The notes beneath the pieces are model-generated. The model worked only from the letters and a program-made list of their open reading frames with translations, ran no database searches and had not been told where the DNA came from. This document shows positions 17,415 through 23,205 of a stretch of DNA of 23,205 nucleotides, one piece after another. The position numbers and the translations under genes are program-made. The stretch's first letter is position 1, and each line of letters starts with the position of its first letter. Origin of the DNA: Candidatus Limnocylindrales bacterium (GTDB lineage: Bacteria > Chloroflexota > Limnocylindria > Limnocylindrales > CSP1-4); assembly GCA_030647575.1 (NCBI GenBank), contig JAUSJS010000147.1, forward strand, positions 1 to 23,205, given 5' to 3'.

Positions 17415-17528
17415 GTCGGCCGCGTAGAAGAGACCCCAGCTCTATATCGCGACCCCGGACGGTCCGCCCGAGACTCCTTCACGGCGACCCCAGCGCCCTC
17501 GGACCGCCCCCCACGCCAGGAGACCGTA

Positions 17529-18932
17529 TTGCTGAACGCATCGGTCGGCGTGCAGCGCGTCCTCGGACGTCTGCGCCGCCCCCCGAGCTCTCGTGCCTCG
17601 AGCGCCACGACCGTTGCGGTCAGCCTCGCTGCCGCTCTGCACCTGCAACGTCGCGTTTGGGCGGTTGTCGCTGCCTCGAGACTCGCCCCGCGACATGATC
17701 GGATGGCGAAGGGGATCGCTGCCGCCCACCCGACCCGCCAGGCACGGATTTCGCTGATCGCCCGAGTCGGGCACGACCGGACGGTGGCCCTCGTCGCAGC
17801 CGGGATCCTGCTCGGCGCCTCAGTGGTCAGCGTTTCAGCTTCGAGACCGGAGCCGGCGACCGGCGGTCCAACCGGCCCGGGCTCCGAGGTCCGCATCGCC
17901 GTCGGCGGCGGCGGGGTCGATCGCGGCGGTACGATCACCGAGGCCGACCCGCCGCCCGACGTTCGCTCGCTCAGCCGGATCGGCGCGATCGACGACTCCG
18001 CATCCGCCTCCGAGTTGCGCTCGGCGGTCGGGTCAGACGATGCGCTGGGGCCCCAACCAGAGGCCGCCGCCGGTGAAGTCGGGGTCGAAGGCCCGTTCCT
18101 GGATGACGGCACACTGCTCAAGCCGGTCGCGGTCAACACGACCGTCGCCGACGGTAGCGGGCTGATGGAAACCTACAAGGTCAAGGCCGGCGACACGCTG
18201 ACCGGCATCGCGTCGAACTACGGCGTCTCGATGATGACGCTCTGGTGGGCGAATAGCCTGAAGTCCAAGGACGACCTGCACCTCGGCCAGGTGCTGACGA
18301 TTCCACCGGTCACCGGGCTCGTCGTCACCGTCAAAGCCTCCGACACGCTGGCGGGCCTGGCAGCCAGGTACAAGGTCGACGAGCAGGAGATCCTCGATGC
18401 CAACAAGCTCGAGGACCCCAATCTTGTGGTCGACCAGGTCCTTGCCATCCCCGGCGCGATCGGCAAGGCGATCCCGACGCCCAAGCCGCAGGTGACCAGG
18501 ACCTCGGCGGGCAGTCGCGGGGGCTCATCCCGGGCACCCGCGAGCTACAGCGGCGGCGCCTTCAGGTGGCCGGTTTCCGGGGGCGGCAACTACATCAGCC
18601 AGTACTTCCATTACGGCCACTACGGGATCGACATCGCGGCCGACTACGGGTCGCCCGTGCGGGCCGCCGGCAGCGGCACCGTCATCTTCGCCGGCTGGAA
18701 GGGCAATGGCGGTGGCTACCAGGTCTGGATCGCCCACGGATCCGGCCTCTACTCCACGTACAACCACATGTCGGCGATCTCGGTCGGCAGCGGCCAGGGT
18801 GTCTCGGAGGGCCAGCAGGTCGGACGGGTCGGTCAATCCGGCCATGCGACGGGCTCGCACCTCCACTTCGAGGTCTGGCGCGGCGGCATCTGGGACGGCG
18901 GCAGCCGGGTCAACCCGCTCGCCTACCTCTAG
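17529..18932 (+). CDS. Membrane-anchored LysM / M23 peptidoglycan peptidase
   Basis: The 467-residue protein has a long basic cytoplasmic segment (1-85), one membrane helix at about 86-104 and a low-complexity linker. Two LysM domains follow (216-259 with YKVKAGDTLTGIASNYGVS; 266-309 with VTVKASDTLAGLAARYKVD), then a Ser/Pro/Thr spacer and a C-terminal M23 domain. The zinc and catalytic residues of lysostaphin-type endopeptidases are visible: His364 and Asp368 (HYGID), His413 (YNHMS), and His444 and His446 (GSHLHFEVW). The domain therefore looks active, unlike EnvC/NlpD. It should bind and cut cell-wall peptides outside the membrane. The TTG start at 17529 is supported by AGGAG six bases upstream, and no better start exists before the helix. 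The 85-residue N-terminal extension is unusual. Confidence 0.92.
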   Translation: MLNASVGVQRVLGRLRRPPSSRASSATTVAVSLAAALHLQRRVWAVVAASRLAPRHDRMAKGIAAAHPTRQARISLIARVGHDRTVALVAAGILLGASVVSVSASRPEPATGGPTGPGSEVRIAVGGGGVDRGGTITEADPPPDVRSLSRIGAIDDSASASELRSAVGSDDALGPQPEAAAGEVGVEGPFLDDGTLLKPVAVNTTVADGSGLMETYKVKAGDTLTGIASNYGVSMMTLWWANSLKSKDDLHLGQVLTIPPVTGLVVTVKASDTLAGLAARYKVDEQEILDANKLEDPNLVVDQVLAIPGAIGKAIPTPKPQVTRTSAGSRGGSSRAPASYSGGAFRWPVSGGGNYISQYFHYGHYGIDIAADYGSPVRAAGSGTVIFAGWKGNGGGYQVWIAHGSGLYSTYNHMSAISVGSGQGVSEGQQVGRVGQSGHATGSHLHFEVWRGGIWDGGSRVNPLAYL

Positions 18933-18969
18933 CGTCCCGGCGGCCCGCGCGGCCGGCCCGAGAACCCGC

Positions 18970-18985
18970 CTCGCGTTTTCGCGGG
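18970..18985 (+). terminator. Weak hairpin after the M23 peptidase gene
   Basis: CTCGCG-TTTT-CGCGGG can form a six-pair stem (one G-U pair) 38 bases after the stop. There is no U tract, so termination by it alone is doubtful. Confidence 0.25.
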
Positions 18986-19038
18986 ATGCGGGATGTGCCC
19001 CGGCTGGCCTGCGACGCGCCCGTGGGAGAATGACCGCG

Positions 19039-20334
19039 ATGTTCCTCGACCGGGTGAAGATCTGGGTTCGCGCCGGCGATGGCGGCGATGGGGCCGCGAC
19101 CTTCCGGCAGGAGGCGCACGTCCCTCGGGGCGGCCCCGACGGCGGCGACGGTGGACGTGGCGGATCCGTCTATCTGCGCGTCGATGCCGGCCAGACCACC
19201 CTGCGCGACTTCACCCACAAGCGCCACTACCGCGCGACGCCGGGCGGCCGTGGGACCCGAGCGCGCCGCCACGGTCGCGCGGGCGACGACCTGATCCTCG
19301 ACGTGCCTCCCGGCAGCGCGGTCCACAGCGACGAGAACGGCGAGCTGCTGGCGGACCTGGTGGCGGTCGGCCAGACGGCGCTGGTCGCCCGGGGCGGTCG
19401 CGGCGGGCTCGGCAACACCCATTTCAAGACTTCGACCCACCAGGCTCCGAAGCACGCCCAGAAAGGCGAACCGGGGGTCGAGGTGTGGCTCCGCCTCGAG
19501 CTTCGGCTGATCGCGGACGTCGGGCTCGTCGGGCTGCCCAACGCCGGCAAGTCCACGATCCTCGCCGCGGTCACGGCCGCCCAACCCAAGATCGCCGATT
19601 ACCCGTTCACCACCCTGGAACCGAATCTCGGGGTGATGGACCTCGGTGAGGACGACGAGCGGCGTCCGACGATCGCCGACGTGCCGGGCTTGATCGAAGG
19701 CGCCAGCAGCGGCGCCGGGCTGGGCCACGCCTTCCTGCGCCACGTCGAGCGCACGCGGATCCTGGTCCACGTGATCGATGGCTCCTCGCGCGATCCAGAG
19801 TGGGACTACGACGTGATCCGCGAGGAGCTTCGGGCACATGACCCTGCCCTCCTGGCCAAGCCGATGCTGGTTGCCTTCAACAAGCTGGATCTGCCGGCGG
19901 CCCAGGCGGCCTGGCCGGCATTCCAGCGAGCCCGGACGGCCGAGCAGGTCGATGCCGTGGCCATCTCCGCGGAGAACGGTGAGGGACTCGGCCAGTTCCG
20001 AGCTCGCGTCGCAGCGCTCCTCCCGGATGCGGCCGAGCTCGCCGAGCCACCGGAGCCAGCCGGCGTGGTGGTCCATCGGATCGAGGCGATGAGCGATGGC
20101 TTCAGCCTGGAGCGCGATATCGACGGCGTCATTCGCGTGCGTGGCCAGCGCATTGAGCGCAGCGCCGCCCAGACCAACTTCGACGTCGAGGAATCCGCCG
20201 AGCGCTTCCAGCGTGAGCTCGCCCGCCAGGGCATCGATCCGGAGCTGCGCCGTGCCGGGATCACCGCGGGCGATCTGGTCCGCATCGGATCGGTCGAGCT
20301 CGAGTGGGAGGCGCAGCCCTGGGAGCGCGTGTGA
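19039..20334 (+). CDS. obg: Obg-family ribosome-associated GTPase
   Basis: This essential GTPase acts in 50S ribosome assembly and stress control. The 431-residue protein has all three parts. The Gly-rich Obg domain spans 1-159 (MFLDRVKIWVRAGDGGDG; GGPDGGDGGRGGSVYL). The G domain has G1 GLPNAGKST at 165-173, G3 DVPG at 214-217, G4 NKLD at 281-284 and the SA-type G5 (AISAENGEGL). The C-terminal OCT domain spans about 345-424. ATG 19039 gives the canonical MFLDxV start with GGAG ten bases upstream; ATG 19030 is too close to it. It is the first gene of an operon with nadD and rsfS, a widespread order. Confidence 0.97.
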   Translation: MFLDRVKIWVRAGDGGDGAATFRQEAHVPRGGPDGGDGGRGGSVYLRVDAGQTTLRDFTHKRHYRATPGGRGTRARRHGRAGDDLILDVPPGSAVHSDENGELLADLVAVGQTALVARGGRGGLGNTHFKTSTHQAPKHAQKGEPGVEVWLRLELRLIADVGLVGLPNAGKSTILAAVTAAQPKIADYPFTTLEPNLGVMDLGEDDERRPTIADVPGLIEGASSGAGLGHAFLRHVERTRILVHVIDGSSRDPEWDYDVIREELRAHDPALLAKPMLVAFNKLDLPAAQAAWPAFQRARTAEQVDAVAISAENGEGLGQFRARVAALLPDAAELAEPPEPAGVVVHRIEAMSDGFSLERDIDGVIRVRGQRIERSAAQTNFDVEESAERFQRELARQGIDPELRRAGITAGDLVRIGSVELEWEAQPWERV

Positions 20335-20993
20335 GCGCCGGGCCGGCAGACGTCGTTGCGGGGTCGCTCGGGGTATTCGGCGGCACGTTCGATCCCATCC
20401 ACTACGCCCATCTCGCCGTGGCCCAGGAGGCTGCCGAGGCGCTCGGCCTGGAGCGTGTCCTCTTCGTGCCGGCCGGCCAACCACCGCACAAGCCCGATCG
20501 GATCATCACCTCCGGGGTGCACCGCCTCGCAATGGTCGAGCTGGCGATCGCCGGGAACGATCGATTCGCGGTCGATCGCGAGGAGCTGGAGCGTGACGGG
20601 CCGTCGTACACCGTGGACACGCTCGAAGCGCTCGAGGCATCGCGCCAGGCGGCGGGCGAGTCGGTGGATCTGACCCTGATCCTGTCGGTCGAGGCGCTCC
20701 TTGGCCTCACGACGTGGCGAGAGCCCCGGCGCGTCCTGGAGCTGGCGCGCCTCGCCGTCGCACCGCGCGACGGTTATCCGGCCGCGGGCCCGGCGTTCAT
20801 GGGCGAGCAGTTTCCCGACCTGACCGACCGCGTCGTCTTCCTGGACGGACCTCGAATGCGGCTGTCCGGCTCGGAGTTGCGCAAGCGAGTGGCCGCCGGC
20901 CGCACGCTCCGCTACCTGGTGCCGGATGCGGTCGCGGCCTACATCGACGACCATGCCCTATACCGGAACCCGAGGAGGAACGTCGAATCGTGA
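20331..20993 (+). CDS. nadD: Nicotinate-nucleotide adenylyltransferase
   Basis: The enzyme makes deamido-NAD from nicotinate mononucleotide and ATP. The 220-residue protein carries the nucleotidyltransferase motif GTFDPIHYAH at 18-27, then VLFVPAGQPPHKP and DGPSYTVDTLEAL. The region normally reading GAD before the conserved Trp is here SVE (119-121) in LILSVEALLGLTTWREP. The C-terminal ISSTxxR motif appears as LSGSELRKRV. These are departures at usually conserved sites, but the rest is typical. GTG 20331 overlaps the obg stop as GTGA, indicating coupling. Family is certain from motif and context. Confidence 0.95.
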   Translation: MSAGPADVVAGSLGVFGGTFDPIHYAHLAVAQEAAEALGLERVLFVPAGQPPHKPDRIITSGVHRLAMVELAIAGNDRFAVDREELERDGPSYTVDTLEALEASRQAAGESVDLTLILSVEALLGLTTWREPRRVLELARLAVAPRDGYPAAGPAFMGEQFPDLTDRVVFLDGPRMRLSGSELRKRVAAGRTLRYLVPDAVAAYIDDHALYRNPRRNVES

Positions 20994-21421
20994 CCGATCC
21001 CATTCCCGCCGAGTCGGCGACCATGCCACGCGCCGACGGTCTGCCGCAGCGTGGCGCGGCCAGGAAGACGACAGAGCGTCCCCCGCTCGAGCTCGCGCGG
21101 CGAATCGTCGAGCTGGCCGAGGACAAGAAGGCCGCCGACATCGTGCTGCTGGACCTGGGCGGGCTGACCACGATGGCCGACTACTTCACCATCTGCTCCG
21201 GGGGATCGGAGCGGCAGCTGGAGGCGATCGCCGGCGGGGTCATCGGCAGCCTGCGCGACGAGCGGATCAAGCCGATCGGCCGGGAAGGGACCTCGGCGTC
21301 GCACTGGGTCCTGATCGACTTCGGGTCGGTGATCGTCCACATCTTCACGCCACCCGAACGCGACTACTACGGCCTCGAGAAGCACTGGTCGGAGGCCCGC
21401 ACGATCCTGCGCGTCCAGTAG
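20990..21421 (+). CDS. rsfS: Ribosomal silencing factor RsfS
   Basis: This small DUF143/Iojap-family protein binds ribosomal protein uL14 and blocks subunit joining when nutrients are short. The 143-residue protein has an extra ~30-residue Pro/Arg-rich N-terminus, then the core: AEDKKAADIVLLDL, MADYFTICSGGSERQLEAIA, GREGTSASHWVLIDFGSVIV and HIFTPPERDYYGLEKHWSEA. These match the family motifs closely. GTG 20990 overlaps the nadD stop as GTGA and has GAGGAGG at 20972-20978. It closes the obg-nadD-rsfS operon. The YqeK gene often found between nadD and rsfS is absent. Confidence 0.95.
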   Translation: MTDPIPAESATMPRADGLPQRGAARKTTERPPLELARRIVELAEDKKAADIVLLDLGGLTTMADYFTICSGGSERQLEAIAGGVIGSLRDERIKPIGREGTSASHWVLIDFGSVIVHIFTPPERDYYGLEKHWSEARTILRVQ

Positions 21422-21464
21422 CGTTAGGGCCCCGCGAATCACGATGTCGTACGGGGTCGTGGAG

Positions 21465-21470
21465 TACCCT
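21465..21470 (+). promoter_or_regulatory. Upstream -10-like box (TACCCT)
   Basis: TACCCT is followed by six bases and ATG 21477. That ATG opens a 23-codon frame (MPGDVEALVASRHVKRSRSV...) ending at TAA 21546-21548, which overlaps the start of the zinc-finger gene in another frame. It could be a second promoter for the zinc-finger gene or a leader-peptide promoter. No -35 is visible. Confidence 0.3.
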
Positions 21471-21501
21471 CGGGTCATGCCGGGCGATGTCGAGGCGCTC
21501 G

Positions 21502-21507
21502 TAGCAT
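21502..21507 (+). promoter_or_regulatory. -10 box of a probable leaderless promoter (zinc-finger gene)
   Basis: TAGCAT is followed by exactly six bases (CGCGGC) and ATG 21514. No ribosome-binding sequence is present. Confidence 0.5.
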
Positions 21508-21513
21508 CGCGGC

Positions 21514-21768
21514 ATGTCAAGCGTTCGAGATCGGTGCCCCGCCTGTAACCACCGGCTCATCACGACCCGGTTCGACACCACATTCCGCCTGCCAGATCGC
21601 AGCGAGCGGCTGTGCTTCGGCATCCCGGGCGGACTGTGCGAGGACTGCTCGCAGCTGTACATCGATCCCGACCTGATCGAGCTGCTCGACCTGGGCGAGG
21701 GCCGCTGTGTCTTCGCCATCGAGAGCGACCTGGTCGTCCAGGAACAGGCCTGGTCCGCCGCCGACTGA
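21514..21768 (+). CDS. Small YgiT-like zinc-finger protein
   Basis: The 84-residue protein has two CxxC knuckles: CPAC at residues 8-11 and CEDC at about 42-45, the second preceded by GIPGGL. The layout (CPxC, about 30 residues, then lCxxCg) resembles YgiT/MqsA-type antitoxin N-terminal zinc domains. No DNA-binding Cro/C1 domain follows, and no toxin gene is next to it, so a toxin-antitoxin role is not supported. The C-terminal half is acidic (LIELLDLGEGRCVFAIESDL). It follows rsfS on the same strand after 92 bases, behind its own -10 box, and converges on holA with only three bases between stops. Confidence 0.7.
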   Translation: MSSVRDRCPACNHRLITTRFDTTFRLPDRSERLCFGIPGGLCEDCSQLYIDPDLIELLDLGEGRCVFAIESDLVVQEQAWSAAD

Positions 21769-21771
21769 CGG

Positions 21772-22854
21772 TCAGGCGCGACGCTGCCCGGCGCGGGCGG
21801 CGTGATCCATCACCCACAAGCTGAACGCGAGGCGTCGCTGCGCCTCGTCCTGTCCCGATCCGGGCGCGCCCTTGACCATGGCGTCGAGCTCGACCAGGCC
21901 GTCGAGTGCGGCGGTCAGCTCCGCGGCCGTCCAGAGCTTGGCCTGGCCGGCCAGGGTCTGGGCTCGGAAGTCGCTGGCGATCCCCATCGCCCGCGCCGCC
22001 GCGGCCAGGCGCTCACCTTCCGCCAACCGGTCGCCGAGCTCCAGCAGCTCGCGGACGCGCCGGTGGAGGACCGCCAGGAGCACGGGCTCAGGCGTGCCGT
22101 CGAGGAGGCGCTCGAGGAGCGCGAGGGCAGCCACGACACGACGCTCGCCGATGGCGTCGGTGAACGCCCAGACGGATCCAGGGACGGCCTCGGCGACCAG
22201 GGCCTTGACGTCGTCGGCCGTGATCGCGGCGCTGCCACGGTAGAGCGCCAGCTTGTCGAGCTCCATCGACGCGATCCGGGTCTGGTGCCGGCGTTCCACG
22301 TCGTTGAGATCCACGAACCCACCGATCCGCTCCGCCAGCGCCCTCGCCGTTCCCGCCGCGAGCTGGAGGTTGCGTTGCTTCGCCTCGGCCTCGATCCAGC
22401 CGGCGAGGGCCCCGCGGCGCGGCGATTCGTACTTGCGGATCGCGCCACCGGCCGCAGCCACGGCATCGGCGAGTCGCTTCTGCGACGGCGCCCTGGCGCC
22501 CGATTGAGTCGCGTCGAGGATGACCAGCGCGTTTCCCGGCGCGGTCAGGCCCAGGGCGGCCAGGAACGCCGTGCGATGCTCGGTCGCCTGGACGAGCGGG
22601 CCCGGGTTGGTCACCACGACCAGCGAGCCGCCACCGAACATGGCCGGCGTGGCGACCCGCTCGCGCAGGCGCGCGATCAGCTCCGGGGCATGATTCCGAT
22701 CGCCGCGCAGATCCCAGCGCTCCGGCGGGGAGCCGGTCTCGGCACCCAGCGCGGCCTGGAGCGCCTCGACGGCGCGCGACGCAGCCAGCTCGTCGTCGCC
22801 CCAGAAGTAGGCCAGTGGCGACGTTGTCGCCGGTGGGGTCGCACGGGTCGTCAC
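21772..22854 (-). CDS. holA: DNA polymerase III delta subunit
   Basis: This is the clamp-loader subunit that opens the sliding clamp. The 360-residue protein follows the family layout. It starts with LAYFWGDDELAASRAVEAL, in the style of the N-terminal YLLyGeD motif. Next come an ATPase-like fold with MFGGGSLVVVTNPGP and ALVILDA, a middle domain (LAERIGGFVDLNDVERRHQ, ELDKLALYRGSAAITADDV), and a helical collar domain (VWAFTDAIGERRVVAALALLERLL). As expected for delta, no Walker A motif is seen. GTG 22854 is chosen because it overlaps the upstream gene's stop as GTGA and yields the family's usual N-terminus; longer in-frame extensions are Arg/Gly-rich readings of the preceding gene. Confidence 0.9.
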   Translation of the reverse strand: MTTRATPPATTSPLAYFWGDDELAASRAVEALQAALGAETGSPPERWDLRGDRNHAPELIARLRERVATPAMFGGGSLVVVTNPGPLVQATEHRTAFLAALGLTAPGNALVILDATQSGARAPSQKRLADAVAAAGGAIRKYESPRRGALAGWIEAEAKQRNLQLAAGTARALAERIGGFVDLNDVERRHQTRIASMELDKLALYRGSAAITADDVKALVAEAVPGSVWAFTDAIGERRVVAALALLERLLDGTPEPVLLAVLHRRVRELLELGDRLAEGERLAAAARAMGIASDFRAQTLAGQAKLWTAAELTAALDGLVELDAMVKGAPGSGQDEAQRRLAFSLWVMDHAARAGQRRA

Positions 22855-23205
22855 CGGCGGACCCGCCCGGCGGCACGCGCCGCGCGGAACGCCAGACCGG
22901 TCCAGGCTAGCCGGTGGACCTCGTCCGGGGCCACGCCCGCGGCCTGGCAGACGTCCGCTTCGAGGCGGCCGGCACGTCTTCGGACCGCGTCGATGGCAGC
23001 CTCGTCCCAGGCGCCATCTTCTGCCTCGGCCGGCGCGGGCGGGTAGCGTCGCCGCCATGACGCGAAGCGCGCATCCATCGATTCCAGGCGCTGCCCGGCG
23101 CGCTTGTCGGCGTAGGCGACGATCCGCTCCTCGCGCGATGCGAAGGCGGCCCAGCGACGGAAGACCTCGCCGTCGCGCAGCCGGGTGACCGGATGGCCTG
23201 CCACC
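22851..23205 (-). CDS. Probable HD-domain protein, C-terminal part
   Basis: The frame is open at the right edge, so only the last ~118 residues are visible. The piece reads AGHPVTRLRDGEVFRRWAAF, then REERIVAYADKRAGQRLESM and DARFASWRRRYPP, then a helical region with a basic end. The segment IVAYADKRAGQ resembles the late helix of HD phosphohydrolase domains, where Asp is the last metal ligand. The HD dyad itself would lie outside the window, so this is a moderate-confidence family guess. The stop overlaps the holA start, indicating one operon and coupled translation. Confidence 0.55.
   Translation of the reverse strand, partial: VAGHPVTRLRDGEVFRRWAAFASREERIVAYADKRAGQRLESMDARFASWRRRYPPAPAEAEDGAWDEAAIDAVRRRAGRLEADVCQAAGVAPDEVHRLAWTGLAFRAARAAGRVRR

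Noticed and set aside
17382..17528. Cyclic di-AMP (ydaO-type) riboswitch before a wall hydrolase
   Set aside because: The location is suggestive but the conserved blocks of that class are absent.
21514..21768. Toxin-antitoxin module based on the YgiT-like zinc finger
   Set aside because: No partner toxin on either side and no DNA-binding domain; neighbours are rsfS and holA.

Overview
The window is about 23 kb of GC-rich bacterial chromosome with short spacers and many 1-4 nt gene overlaps. Its conserved block rho, LysM/M23 peptidase, obg, nadD, rsfS, then convergent holA, together with SD-less starts and TAnnnT -10 boxes, suggests a high-GC Gram-positive-like lineage. My best guess is a Chloroflexota of the Limnocylindria/Ellin6529 kind. 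That placement is inference from style and gene order; no rRNA or tRNA gene is present to confirm it. No CRISPR array, insertion sequence, phage gene or attachment site was seen.

Left part (1-6250): transketolase (minus, cut by the window edge) is divergent from a PfkB-family sugar kinase. The kinase converges on an S9 peptidase, which is divergent from pseudouridine-5'-phosphate glycosidase (psuG). Kinase plus glycosidase would form a pseudouridine salvage pair yielding uracil and ribose 5-phosphate, a substrate of the transketolase next door.

Middle-left (6251-9040): one apparent operon driven by a TTGCTT-16-TACACT promoter encodes a protein made of two copies of an unrecognised domain, a 52-residue single-span membrane peptide, a DMT/EamA transporter whose start looks non-canonical, and an MtnX-like HAD phosphatase. 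pyrG follows with its own promoter and converges on a copper-binding lipoprotein.

Middle (11400-15400): a small transaldolase is followed by a 545-bp spacer holding what looks like a small gene broken by one missing base. Then comes a minus-strand sugar cluster of Gfo/Idh oxidoreductase, a 57-codon chimeric ORF and nagA. The chimera joins the first ~11 residues of a sugar isomerase/epimerase-like protein to the last ~45 residues of a GntR-family UTRA domain, in frame and translationally coupled to nagA. It looks like the scar of a deletion that removed an isomerase gene and the nag-type regulator.

Right part (15800-23205): rho with a good promoter, a membrane-anchored LysM/M23 peptidase with a ~140-nt leader, the obg-nadD-rsfS operon linked by GTGA overlaps, a small YgiT-like zinc-finger protein with an apparently leaderless start, and on the minus strand holA preceded by the C-terminal part of a probable HD-domain protein.

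The clearest window-wide pattern is a -10 hexamer (TAnnnT) exactly 6-7 nt before the start codon of four genes, indicating leaderless transcripts.
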